A DNA stretch of 64,000 nt from Falsiroseomonas ponticola. Its GTDB lineage: Bacteria > Pseudomonadota > Alphaproteobacteria > Acetobacterales > Acetobacteraceae. The notes beneath the pieces were generated by a model. That model did no database searches. It saw only the letters and a program-made list of their open reading frames with translations, and was not told the origin of the DNA. The stretch lies in NCBI RefSeq assembly GCF_016805305.1, contig NZ_JAERQN010000001.1:248001-312000 (forward strand). The letters are read 5' to 3'. This document shows positions 8,919-16,657 of this stretch, piece after piece. Numbering within the stretch: position 1 is the stretch's first letter; each line of letters begins with the position of its first letter. Position numbers and translations under genes: made by a program.

Positions 8919-9632
8919 TCAGGCGCCGAAGCCGCCATCGATGGTGTGCATGGCGCCCGTCACGAAGCCGGCCTCCGGCCCCGCCAGCCAGGCCACCATC
9001 CCCGCCACCTCCTCCGGCCGCCCATGCCGCTTGAAGGCCATGGCGGGATGGACGAGGTCCTTGAAGGGCCCCTCCGCCGGGTTCATGTCGGTGTCGATCG
9101 GCCCGGGCTGCACGACATTCACCGTGATCCCGCGCGGCCCGAAATCCCGCGCCAGCCCCCGCGCCATGCCCTGCAGCGCCGATTTGCTCATCGCATAGGC
9201 CGCGACCCCGGGGAAGGAAACGCGGTCGCCGTTGACGGAGCCGATGACGATGATCCGCCCGCCCGCCGGCATCCGCCGCGCCGCCTCCACCGCCGCGTGG
9301 TAGGGCGCCGTCACGTTGATCCGGACCAGCCGGTCCACCGCATCCGGATCCATCTCCAGCGGATCGCCATAGACGACCACCCCCGCATTCACCACCAGCA
9401 CGTCGAGAGGCCCGGCATCCCGCACCCGCGCGATCACGGCGTCCCGGTCCGCGCTGTCCGTCAGCGCCGCCACGGCGCCGGTCTCCGCCGCCAGGCGCTC
9501 CGCCGCCTCCCGCGACCCGGCATAGGTGAAGGTCACCGCCGCGCCATCCGCCGCGAAGCGCCGCACGATCGCCGCCCCGATGCCGCGGCTGCCGCCCAGC
9601 ACGAGCACGGATTGTCCCTGGAAACCGGCCAT
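8919..9632 (-). CDS. bdcA: SDR-family oxidoreductase BdcA (cyclic-di-GMP-binding biofilm dispersal mediator type)
   Basis: The 237-residue Rossmann protein has the NADP-binding GGSRGIG (residues 13-19), NAG motif (VVNAGVVV) and the catalytic Ser (VIGSVNGD) and Tyr-x-x-x-Lys (YAMSKSA). The segments MARGLARDFGPRGIT, VVQPGPIDTD and FVTGAMHTIDGGFGA follow E. coli BdcA almost residue for residue. In E. coli, BdcA promotes biofilm dispersal, reportedly by sequestering c-di-GMP; a redox substrate is not established. GGAGGG precedes ATG 9632. It is divergent from a BdcR-like repressor, the same arrangement as in E. coli, which strengthens the assignment. Confidence 0.87.
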   Translation of the reverse strand: MAGFQGQSVLVLGGSRGIGAAIVRRFAADGAAVTFTYAGSREAAERLAAETGAVAALTDSADRDAVIARVRDAGPLDVLVVNAGVVVYGDPLEMDPDAVDRLVRINVTAPYHAAVEAARRMPAGGRIIVIGSVNGDRVSFPGVAAYAMSKSALQGMARGLARDFGPRGITVNVVQPGPIDTDMNPAEGPFKDLVHPAMAFKRHGRPEEVAGMVAWLAGPEAGFVTGAMHTIDGGFGA

Positions 9633-9655
9633 GGAGGCCCTCCTTGATGAGCAAC

Positions 9656-9710
9656 GTAGTGATCGCTACATAAATCCATGGACAGCCCCGTCAAGGTATT
9701 CTGTAGCGAT
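9656..9710. promoter_or_regulatory. Probable BdcR operator pair in the bdcA/bdcR divergent promoter
   Basis: GTAGTGATCGCTAC at 9656-9669 is a 14-bp near-perfect palindrome (one mismatched pair). A second half, TGTAGCGAT at 9702-9710, shares the GTAGCGAT half-site and overlaps the regulator start codon. Between them the DNA is AT-richer than its surroundings (ACATAAATCC). The layout suits a TetR-family repressor controlling both genes; binding is inferred. Confidence 0.55.
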
Positions 9711-10311
9711 GAATACAAATAATCCCCCGGAAGGCGCGCGGCCGCGCGGCCGGCCCCGCCGCTTCGATGCGGACCAGGCCGTCGCCACCGCCCAGCGACT
9801 GTTCCATGCGCGCGGCTATGACGCCGTCAGCATCGCCGACCTGACGGAGGCGCTGGGCATCAACCCGCCCAGCTTCTACGCGGCCTTCGGCAGCAAGGCC
9901 GGGCTCTACGGGCGCATCCTCGGCCGCTACAGCGCGGCCGGCGCCCTGCCGCTGCAGGAGATTTTGCGCCCCGGCCGCCCGGTGGCGGAGGCGCTGGCCG
10001 CGCTGCTGGAGGACGCCGCCCGCCGCTACGCCGCCGACCCCGCGGCCGCCGGCTGCCTGGTGATCGAGGGCGCGCGCTGCAACGACCCGGAGGCGCGGCA
10101 GGCCGCCCGCGCCATCGCCGCCGCCGCCGCGGAGGCCATCCGCGATTTCGTCGCGCGGACCCACCCGCAGGCCGCCGGCCGCCTGGCCGACTACGTCATG
10201 ACGGTGACCACCGGCCTCTCCGCCATGGCGCGGGACGGCCATGGCCTGGACCGGCTGCTCGCCACCGCCCGCCTGGCCGGGCTGGCGGTGGAACGGTCCC
10301 TGGCGGGCTGA
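9709..10311 (+). CDS. bdcR: TetR-family regulator BdcR
   Basis: This 200-residue repressor has the N-terminal GRPRRFDADQAVATA and a TetR HTH (ISIADLTEALGINPPSFYAA-like, residues about 40-60). The block SKAGLYGRILGRY, the AGCLVIEGAR core and the TGLSAMARDGHG segment closely match E. coli BdcR (YjgJ). ATG 9709 is chosen because it follows the operator region directly; an upstream in-frame ATG at 9526 lies inside bdcA. It is expected to repress bdcA and itself. Confidence 0.87.
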   Translation: MNTNNPPEGARPRGRPRRFDADQAVATAQRLFHARGYDAVSIADLTEALGINPPSFYAAFGSKAGLYGRILGRYSAAGALPLQEILRPGRPVAEALAALLEDAARRYAADPAAAGCLVIEGARCNDPEARQAARAIAAAAAEAIRDFVARTHPQAAGRLADYVMTVTTGLSAMARDGHGLDRLLATARLAGLAVERSLAG

Positions 10312-10327
10312 GGCGCCCCGCCCCGGC

Positions 10328-12850
10328 TCAGCCGATCAGCGTCTGGCCATCGAGGTAGCTGAAGGTCACCACCACCGGCGCCGCATCGTTGCCGGCGGCA
10401 TCCTCCGCCGTCAGCACCAGGCTGTGGGTGCCTTCCGCCACCGGGCCGAACAGCGCCTCCAGGTCCAGGGTGAAGCGGCCCTTGGCGTCGATCGCCACCT
10501 GCCGCGTGGCGCCGCCATCCAGCCGGGCCAGCACGACATCCAGCCCATCCCGGTTGTCGAAGGCGAGCCCCTCCAGCACCGGCGGGCCGGCCGCCTGCAT
10601 GCCGGCCTTGGCGCCCAGCAGCACCACGGGGGCGAAGGTATCGGCTTCCGCCGACAGCCGCGCCACGCCGAATTCCGCCACCTTCCGGCCCGTCTCGATG
10701 CCGTCCACATTGGCGAAGTCGAAATGGATGCCGCCATAGATGCGGCTCTTGCCCGCTTCCAGCGCCGCATCGACGAAGTTGTCGAAATGCCGCGTCACCC
10801 CCGGCAGGCCGATGCTTTCGTTGGAGAAGGCGATCTCCCCCAGCATCATCGTCAGCGCATAGGCCGAGGCCGCGGAGCAGGTGGCGTGGCCGGAGAGGTA
10901 GTCCGGGTGGTTCGGCGTGGTCAGCAGCGAATTCCAGTTGGGGTCCGCGTCGGTCAGCGGGTTGCCATCCGTATCCGCCAGCCGGATCGCGGTGACGGGG
11001 CGCCAGGACCCGTAGGTGTATTTCGCGTCCCAGGCGGCGATGGCGCCATCGGCCTGGATGAAGTTGAGCACGCCCATCACCCAGGCATTGGTCGCGGTGG
11101 AGTAGCCGCCATCGGCCAGCACCTCCTCCGCGATCTGCGCCCAGCGGCCGGCGGGGGTGTAGGTGCCGGCCTGGTCGCGCCAGTAGAAGGCGATCTCCGT
11201 CTGCTCCGCCGTGCGGGCGGTGGAGTTGCGTTCGCCCAGCGTCTTCACCTCGTTGAAGGCGGCGGCGTATTCGGCGCTGTCCAGCGCGGGCGGGCCATCG
11301 GGGCGGAACTGGTCGCCGCGTTCCAGCGCCCAGGGCGTCACCTGCGGCCATTGCGGCTGGTGCGCGGGCAGGAAGCCGGGCGGCGTCGGGCGCCATTCGC
11401 CGGGATCGGTGCCGCCTTCATAGGTGACGACGCGGTCCGATCCATCGACGGCGCGGATCGCCAGCACCGCATCGGCGACGCTGCGGCCGAAATCGATGGC
11501 CTGTTCCTTGGCGGGGCCATCCGGCACCAGCGCCAGGTCGGCGGCCAGCTTGGCGTCGAAGGTCGCGGCCTGCGACGGGTAGAGGGAGGACAGCACCCGA
11601 TGCGCGGCGGAGACGACGGCCGCGTAGCTCGAGATGCCCTCCGGCGCGTCGAGGTTCACCATCAGCGTCCGGGTGCCGTCGATGGCGGCCAGCGTGTCCA
11701 GCACCGCAGCACTTTCCATCCCCAGCACGCGCGTCGCGACGGCGGTGACGGACCCCGCGGCCTTGATGGCTTCCAGCGCCGCATGGTTCCAGGACAGCAC
11801 CGGGTCCGCGATCGTCGTCGCGTCGCGCGTCACCTCGATGGTCTGGGCGGTGCTGTTGCCCGCGGCATCGGTGATGGTGAGGGCGAAGCTGTTCAGCCCG
11901 GCATCGAGCGCGACATCCGCCAGCGTGAAGCGCCCATCGGCGCCGACATCGATGCTGCGTCCCTCGAACAGGATCACGGCGCCGGCTTCCGCCGTGCCGG
12001 TCAGCGTGACGAAGGCGAAGCCCGTGGCGCCATCGCCCAGCGCGCCGGTGTCGGAGGAATTGGCAAGGCCGACCGTCGCCTCCGCCGGCGCCGTCGTGTC
12101 CACCGTCACCGCATAATCGGCGGAAGGCGCGCTTTCCTGGCCCGACCGGCCGATGGCGACGGCGGAATAGGTATGATCGCCATCGCCGGGGCCGCCGCCG
12201 CGGCGGTCCTCCAGGCTCCACTTGCCATCCTCGTCGGCGCGGGTCCTGCCGATGCTGACGCCGTCGCGGAACACCTCCACCCGCACGCCGGCCGCGGCGG
12301 TGCCGGTGAGGCGGGGCGTGGCATCCGCCGTGATGCCATCCCCCGCCACGCCGGTATCGGTGACGAGGCCGGTGATGAGGGGCGGCGGCGGCGCGCCGGC
12401 GACGACGGTGCCATCCGCGAAGGCCAGCCTTTCCACGTCCCGCAGCAGGTCCGTGCCCTCCGCCAGGCCGGCGCCGCCGATGCCGCGGACGATGAAGGTG
12501 CCGCCGCCGAGGTCGATGACCTGGTAGTCCGCCGCATTGCCGAGGTAGCGGGCGGTGTCGATCCCGCCGCCGCCCACCAGCAGGTCGTCGCCCCGGCCGC
12601 CGGCCAGCACATCGTCGCCCCCGCCGCCGAACAGGCTGTCATGCCCGCTGCCGCCGACCAGGCTGTCCCGCCCCTGCACGCCGAGGAGGAAGTCGTCCCC
12701 GGCACCGCCATCCAGGGTGTCATTCTCCCGGGCGCCGATGATGGTGTCGTCGCCCGCGAGGCCCAGCACCTCCACCGGCGAGCGCCCCCGGCGCTGATCC
12801 ACGACGATGCGGTCGCCCCTTGCCGTCCCGACCACCAGCGCAGACGTCAT
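10328..12850 (-). CDS. Vanadium-dependent haloperoxidase (PAP2-fold) protein with N-terminal RTX repeats and Ig-like domains
   Basis: The 840-residue protein begins with about five RTX calcium-binding nonapeptides (LDGGAGDDF, LVGGSGHDS, FGGGGDDV, AGGRGDDL; residues about 30-95). Two bacterial Ig-like modules follow (about 155-345), then a vanadate-peroxidase domain. Its active-site blocks are KYTYGSWRPVTAIR (about 607), PNHPDYLSGHATCSAA (about 645) and SRIYGGIHFDF (about 702). A final Ig-like stretch ends SYLDGQTLIG. Such enzymes oxidise halides or bind phosphate esters. No signal peptide is seen, so type I secretion is plausible, although RTX blocks normally sit near the C-terminus. It stands alone. 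Confidence 0.85.
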   Translation of the reverse strand: MTSALVVGTARGDRIVVDQRRGRSPVEVLGLAGDDTIIGARENDTLDGGAGDDFLLGVQGRDSLVGGSGHDSLFGGGGDDVLAGGRGDDLLVGGGGIDTARYLGNAADYQVIDLGGGTFIVRGIGGAGLAEGTDLLRDVERLAFADGTVVAGAPPPPLITGLVTDTGVAGDGITADATPRLTGTAAAGVRVEVFRDGVSIGRTRADEDGKWSLEDRRGGGPGDGDHTYSAVAIGRSGQESAPSADYAVTVDTTAPAEATVGLANSSDTGALGDGATGFAFVTLTGTAEAGAVILFEGRSIDVGADGRFTLADVALDAGLNSFALTITDAAGNSTAQTIEVTRDATTIADPVLSWNHAALEAIKAAGSVTAVATRVLGMESAAVLDTLAAIDGTRTLMVNLDAPEGISSYAAVVSAAHRVLSSLYPSQAATFDAKLAADLALVPDGPAKEQAIDFGRSVADAVLAIRAVDGSDRVVTYEGGTDPGEWRPTPPGFLPAHQPQWPQVTPWALERGDQFRPDGPPALDSAEYAAAFNEVKTLGERNSTARTAEQTEIAFYWRDQAGTYTPAGRWAQIAEEVLADGGYSTATNAWVMGVLNFIQADGAIAAWDAKYTYGSWRPVTAIRLADTDGNPLTDADPNWNSLLTTPNHPDYLSGHATCSAASAYALTMMLGEIAFSNESIGLPGVTRHFDNFVDAALEAGKSRIYGGIHFDFANVDGIETGRKVAEFGVARLSAEADTFAPVVLLGAKAGMQAAGPPVLEGLAFDNRDGLDVVLARLDGGATRQVAIDAKGRFTLDLEALFGPVAEGTHSLVLTAEDAAGNDAAPVVVTFSYLDGQTLIG

Positions 12851-13092
12851 GGTGCCCTCCCCTCCCGGCTTGCGCCGCCATCCTGCCCTGGTGGGGCGGG
12901 GCGGCCTGGTCTCCGATCACGCCACAGGCCGCGTGCCCGCGCCGCCCGCGGCGGAGGCACGCCCTGGTTGCAATCTGGGGTCATTAACGATGGCGGTTCA
13001 ACCCTTGTTAGCAATGACCCGCGCCGTTTCCCCGGCCAAGGGGGCCGGCGCCTTCCCCGCAGCCCCCCCGCCGGCGCTATAAGCCTTCCGCC
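12851..13092. other. 242-bp divergent intergenic region with long inverted repeat
   Basis: No gene is visible here. It is the promoter region for the haloperoxidase (minus) and arfB (plus). The inverted repeat GGGTCATT (12978-12985) and AATGACCC (13013-13020) encloses a relatively AT-rich 27-bp spacer that includes a GTTA/TAAC pairing. This could be a looped regulator site. No clear -35/-10 pair can be assigned with confidence. Confidence 0.4.
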
Positions 13093-13503
13093 ATGGCCCG
13101 AATCCCCCCCATTCCCGATGATGCGCTGGAGGAGCGGTTCCTGCGCGCCTCCGGCCCTGGCGGGCAGAACGTCAACAAGGTGGAGACGGCGGTCGAGCTG
13201 CGCCTCGACCTGACGCGGATGGACCTGCCGGAGGGGATGGCGCGGCGGCTGCGGACCCTGGCCGGCCGGCGCATCACCGGGGAGGGCGTGCTGGTCATCC
13301 AGGCGCAGCGCCACCGCACCCAGGACCGCAACCGGACGGAGGCGCGGGAGCGGCTGGAGGAGCTGCTGGCCAAGGCCGCCGAGCCCCCGCCCCCGCCCCG
13401 CCGCGCCACCCGGCCGACGCTGGCCTCCAAGACAAGGCGGCTGGAGGGCAAGAGCCGGCGCGGCGAGATCAAGCGGGATCGCGGGCGGCCGCGGGACGAG
13501 TAG
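13093..13503 (+). CDS. arfB: Alternative ribosome-rescue peptidyl-tRNA hydrolase ArfB (YaeJ/ICT1 type)
   Basis: The 136-residue protein carries the release-factor GGQ motif at residues 23-25 within ASGPGGQNVNK. The conserved HRTQDRNR segment follows, then a Lys/Arg-rich tail (residues about 105-136: KTRRLEGKSRRGEIKRDRGR) that enters the empty mRNA channel. It frees stalled ribosomes independently of a stop codon. Length and architecture are exactly those of ArfB, not RF1/RF2. It is monocistronic between divergent and unrelated genes. Confidence 0.93.
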   Translation: MARIPPIPDDALEERFLRASGPGGQNVNKVETAVELRLDLTRMDLPEGMARRLRTLAGRRITGEGVLVIQAQRHRTQDRNRTEARERLEELLAKAAEPPPPPRRATRPTLASKTRRLEGKSRRGEIKRDRGRPRDE

Positions 13504-13563
13504 CCCGGGTTGTGACGGGTGGGCGCGCGGGCGATGCTGCGCGCCGCATCACGGGGGCGGCGC

Positions 13564-14589
13564 ATGGCGGGCAGCATCACCACGGTCCTGGGGCCCATCG
13601 CGCCGCAGGCGCTCGGCACCACGCTGATGCATGAACACCTGCTCTGCGACATCACGCCCCCCGCGCTGCGCGGCAGGCCGGAGCTGGCCGTGCCGATCAC
13701 GCCGCGGAACCGCTACGACATCGATTACGGCCGCCGCCCGAACACCGAGAAGACGAAGCTGCTGGACCGGGAGCTGGCGGTGGCGGAGGTCGAGGCCTTC
13801 CGGGAGGATGGCGGCCAGGCGATCGTCGAACTCACCATCGGCGGCCTGGCGCCGGATCCGCTCGGGCTGGTGGAGGTCTCCCGCCGCACCGGCGTGCATG
13901 TGGTGATGGGCTGCGGCCACTACGTCCATGCCTATCACGCGCCCGGGAATGCGACGCGGAGCGTGGACGATTTCGCGCGGGAAATGGTCGCGGCGGTGCG
14001 GCAGGGCGCCTGGGGCACGGAGGTGCGCGCCGGCATCATCGGGGAGATCGGCTGCACGGAGGAGTGGACCGAGCAGGAGAAGCGCGTGATGGCCGGCGCC
14101 GTCATCGCGCAGCGGGAGACGGGCGCCGCGCTGACCATCCATCCCGGCGCCGTGCCCGATCAGCCCATGGAAATCATCGATTTCCTGAAGGCGCGGGGCG
14201 GCGACATCGGCCGCACCATCATCGACCATATCGACCGCACCATCTTCGACCATGAGAGGCGGTTCCGCCTGGCCGATACCGGCTGCGTGCTGGAATTCGA
14301 CCTTTTCGGCTACGAACACGCCTACTGGTCCTTCGCGCCGATCACCATGCCGAATGACGGCGTGCGTATCGACATGATCCGCGCGCTAGTGGATCGCGGA
14401 CACCTCCACCAGATCGCGATCTCCCAGGACATCTGCCGGCTGACGCGGCTGCTGGCCTATGGCGGCCACGGCTATGGCCACATCCTGCGCAACGTCGTGC
14501 CCTTCATGCGGGAGAAGGGATTCTCGCAGGCCGAGATCGACACGATCCTGGTGGAGACGCCGCGAAGGCTGCTGACGATCAGCGATTGA
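13564..14589 (+). CDS. Phosphotriesterase-family (PTE/PLL) metal-dependent hydrolase
   Basis: The 341-residue TIM-barrel protein has the binuclear metal motif H-x-H (H23 and H25 in MHEHLLCD). It also has the strand GIIGEIGCTEEW, where a Glu may bridge the metals instead of the carboxylated Lys. Further ligands are the LTIHPG and IIDHIDRT histidines and the Asp in AISQDICR. Family members hydrolyse lactones, phosphotriesters or related esters; the natural substrate here is unknown. ATG 13564 follows GGGGGCGG; a longer frame from 13519 adds a non-conserved Arg-rich leader. Its 3' end overlaps the convergent esterase by 11 bp. Confidence 0.83.
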   Translation: MAGSITTVLGPIAPQALGTTLMHEHLLCDITPPALRGRPELAVPITPRNRYDIDYGRRPNTEKTKLLDRELAVAEVEAFREDGGQAIVELTIGGLAPDPLGLVEVSRRTGVHVVMGCGHYVHAYHAPGNATRSVDDFAREMVAAVRQGAWGTEVRAGIIGEIGCTEEWTEQEKRVMAGAVIAQRETGAALTIHPGAVPDQPMEIIDFLKARGGDIGRTIIDHIDRTIFDHERRFRLADTGCVLEFDLFGYEHAYWSFAPITMPNDGVRIDMIRALVDRGHLHQIAISQDICRLTRLLAYGGHGYGHILRNVVPFMREKGFSQAEIDTILVETPRRLLTISD

Positions 14590-15628
14590 GCCTGTGCTGG
14601 TCGAAGAAGTCGATCATGGCGCGGGAGGCATCGGGCCCGCGCGAGTCCGTGTAGCTGCCCGCCGCATCGCCGCCGGACCAGGCATGGCCGCCGCCATGCA
14701 CCAACCATTGCTCCAGCACCGCGCGGCCTGACGCATCGCATTGCCGGCGGCGCGTGAAGGCGTGGCCGCCAGGCACCTGGCCGCGTTCCTCCGACAGGCG
14801 AAGCCCCGTGGCGGCCGCTTCCTGCTGCGCCAGCACGGCATCGCCGTTGCGGGGATGCACGGTCGCGTCCTTGTCCGCATGGAAGACGATGGTCGGCACC
14901 AGGCGCTTCGCGGCGGGGGCCGCCCCGCCCTGGCGCATCGCGGCGAAGGCGGAGGGGATGTCCCGCGCCGCCCCCACCGGCAGGCCGGAATGCACGCCGA
15001 CGGCCGCGACGATGTCGGGATAGGCCTGGCCCAGGATCGCCGCCGCGGCGCCGCCCGCCGAGAGCCCCGCGACGAAGACGCGCCGGGGATCGACGCTGTG
15101 GTCGCGCATCACCTGCCGCGCGATGGCGGCGAGGATCGAGGCCTCTGTCCCCTCGCGCCGCTGCTGGCCCGCATCGAACCAGTTCCAGCATTTCTGCGGA
15201 TTGGCGGATGGGGGCTGCGCGGGCCAGGCGACGAGGAAGCCGCGTTCCTCCGCCAGCGCGTTCATCCGCGTGCCGGCGGCGAAATCCTCCGGCGATTGCG
15301 TGCAGCCATGCAGCATGAGGAGCAGCGACGCCGGCCCCGGCGGCGCCCGGGCGGGGATGTACAGGCGGTAGTCGCGCGCCCCGGCGGCGATGCGGCAGGT
15401 CTGCGACAGGAAGCGCCCGGGCTGCGGGATCGGGTCGCCCGTGCCGGGATCGACATCGACGATGAGGGGCTTGCGGGCGGTGAAGGATGCGGGCCCAGGG
15501 GCGGGTCGATGCGCGGGCGCAGGCGCCGCAGCGCCGGACATGGCGCGGCGCAGCAGGGCGGTGGCCTCCGCCAGGCGGCCGGCACGGGTCAGGCGGGTGG
15601 CTTCCTCGATGTCAGACATCATGGTCAT
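14579..15628 (-). CDS. PHB depolymerase-family esterase
   Basis: This 349-residue alpha/beta hydrolase belongs to the PHB depolymerase/LpqC (PF10503) group. It has the oxyanion region LLLMLHGCTQSPEDFAAGTR, the nucleophile elbow GLSAGGAAA, the ADKDATVHPRN acid region and the final histidine in VHGGGHAWSGG. The first ~55 residues are a linker rich in Ala/Pro without a signal peptide, so an intracellular polyester or feruloyl-type ester is likely. It lies 41 bp downstream of a ribbon-helix-helix regulator on the same strand and is probably co-transcribed with it. Confidence 0.83.
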   Translation of the reverse strand: MTMMSDIEEATRLTRAGRLAEATALLRRAMSGAAAPAPAHRPAPGPASFTARKPLIVDVDPGTGDPIPQPGRFLSQTCRIAAGARDYRLYIPARAPPGPASLLLMLHGCTQSPEDFAAGTRMNALAEERGFLVAWPAQPPSANPQKCWNWFDAGQQRREGTEASILAAIARQVMRDHSVDPRRVFVAGLSAGGAAAAILGQAYPDIVAAVGVHSGLPVGAARDIPSAFAAMRQGGAAPAAKRLVPTIVFHADKDATVHPRNGDAVLAQQEAAATGLRLSEERGQVPGGHAFTRRRQCDASGRAVLEQWLVHGGGHAWSGGDAAGSYTDSRGPDASRAMIDFFDQHRLNR

Positions 15629-15669
15629 CGGTACTTTCAGGATAGGGCAGAGTTGTTATCGGGAAGCGA

Positions 15670-16077
15670 TCAGCGGATGCGGTCGGCCAGCGCCGCGCGG
15701 ACCGCGGCACTGGCCTGCAGCGCGCCCATCACGGTGATCTCCGCGATGGCGGCGCTGGCGAGTTCGGGCGTGACATCGGGGGCAATGCTGGCCAGGCCGA
15801 GGACGCGGATCTCGATCATCCGGCCCGCTTCCACCACCGCCTCCAGCTCCGCCCGCGTGACATGGCGAAGGCCGAGGTCGAGGCCGCGCCGCATGATGGA
15901 ATGCCGCGCGGCATCGGCATGGCGGTCGGCCAGGTTGCGGATGGCGGTGCGGATGAAGTCGGTGCGGTTGGCGTAGAAGCCGTCCCGCACCAGCAGGTCG
16001 ATATGGCCGAGGTCCACATGGCCGAGGTTGATCGTGATCTTCTCGGTCTCCGCCACGCCCTTGGGTCGCTGTTCCAT
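15670..16077 (-). CDS. CopG-type ribbon-helix-helix regulator
   Basis: This 135-residue protein has an RHH DNA-binding segment: the beta strand EKITINLGHVDLGHIDLLV is followed by the helices NRTDFIRTAIRNLADRH (about residues 12-50). The C-terminal half (VEAGRMIEIRVLGLASIAPD...) probably drives oligomerisation. The same regulator type accompanies PHB-depolymerase-like esterases in related bacteria (recalled, not checked), so it likely controls the downstream esterase and itself. ATG 16077 is chosen; ATG 16092 would add five residues. A perfect palindrome lies just upstream. Confidence 0.75.
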   Translation of the reverse strand: MEQRPKGVAETEKITINLGHVDLGHIDLLVRDGFYANRTDFIRTAIRNLADRHADAARHSIMRRGLDLGLRHVTRAELEAVVEAGRMIEIRVLGLASIAPDVTPELASAAIAEITVMGALQASAAVRAALADRIR

Positions 16078-16093
16078 CCGCCTGCCATCCATG

Positions 16094-16113
16094 CACCATC
16101 CCTGTGGATGGTG
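16094..16113. promoter_or_regulatory. Perfect 8-bp inverted repeat upstream of the RHH regulator
   Basis: CACCATCC (16094-16101) and GGATGGTG (16106-16113) are perfect inverted arms with a four-base spacer. The site lies 17 bp upstream of the RHH gene start. Dimeric RHH repressors bind such short palindromes, so autoregulation is the simplest reading. An mRNA hairpin over the leader is the alternative. Confidence 0.5.
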
Positions 16114-16174
16114 AACGGGGCGGGTCGCGGGGGGTTCCGGATCGCGACGCGGAACATCCGGTTGCGGCCGCGCC

Positions 16175-16198
16175 GGATCGTTGGATATCCTACGATCC
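16175..16198. promoter_or_regulatory. Near-perfect 24-bp palindrome, probable MarR operator
   Basis: The 24-bp site pairs 11 of its 12 base pairs. Its core is CGTTGGATATCCTACG (16179-16194), and GGAT/ATCC ends flank it. It ends 18 bp before the GTG start of the MarR-family gene. This position and symmetry are typical of an autoregulatory MarR operator that would also control the co-transcribed mdlC and receptor genes. Confidence 0.55.
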
Positions 16199-16216
16199 AA
16201 CGGGGGGACCAGGGCG

Positions 16217-16657
16217 GTGCGGGCACCGGAAGGGCTGGAGGGGCAGGTCGGATTCCTGCTGCGCCTGGCGCAGGAGGCGAGCTTCGCCGCCTTCGCCCGC
16301 CGCACCGGGGAAGCCGCGCTGCGGCCCGGCCGCTACGCCATCCTGAGCCTGGTCGGCGCGCATCCCGGCATCTCCCAGACCGCGCTCGGCCAGGCGGCGG
16401 GGCGGGACAAATCGACGCTGACGCCGGCGCTGAGGGACCTCGAGAAGCGCGGCCTGCTGCGGCGGGACCGGGTGGCGGGGGACCGGCGCAGCTACGCACT
16501 GCGGCTGACGCCGGCGGGCCGCGCCATGCTGACGCGCCTCGCCGCCCATGCGGCGGCGCATGACCGGGAGCTGGATGCGCTGGTGGGGGAGGAGGCGCGG
16601 GACGCCGTCCTCGCCGCGCTGCGCCGCATCGCGGGCGGATGGGGGGAACAGGGATGA
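16217..16657 (+). CDS. MarR-family transcriptional regulator
   Basis: This 146-residue winged-helix protein has the recognition region ISQTALGQAAGRDKSTLTPAL and the wing LEKRGLLRRDRVAGDRRSYALRLT, typical of MarR, where the wing Asp-x-Arg contacts the minor groove. GTG 16217 is preferred: it gives a normal N-terminus and leaves the palindrome outside the gene, whereas a TTG at 16181 lies within it. The stop overlaps the mdlC start (ATGA), so regulator and enzyme are one transcript. The inducer is likely an aromatic acid, judging from mdlC. Confidence 0.87.
   Translation: MRAPEGLEGQVGFLLRLAQEASFAAFARRTGEAALRPGRYAILSLVGAHPGISQTALGQAAGRDKSTLTPALRDLEKRGLLRRDRVAGDRRSYALRLTPAGRAMLTRLAAHAAAHDRELDALVGEEARDAVLAALRRIAGGWGEQG

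Noticed and set aside
10328..12850. RTX toxin
   Set aside because: No pore-forming or cytotoxic domain is present; the main domain is a vanadium-peroxidase fold.
10241..13213. 990-residue plus-strand reading frame opposite the haloperoxidase gene
   Set aside because: It is rich in Arg, Gly, His and Ala without any domain, and mirrors a well-supported gene. High GC removes stop codons from the opposite strand.
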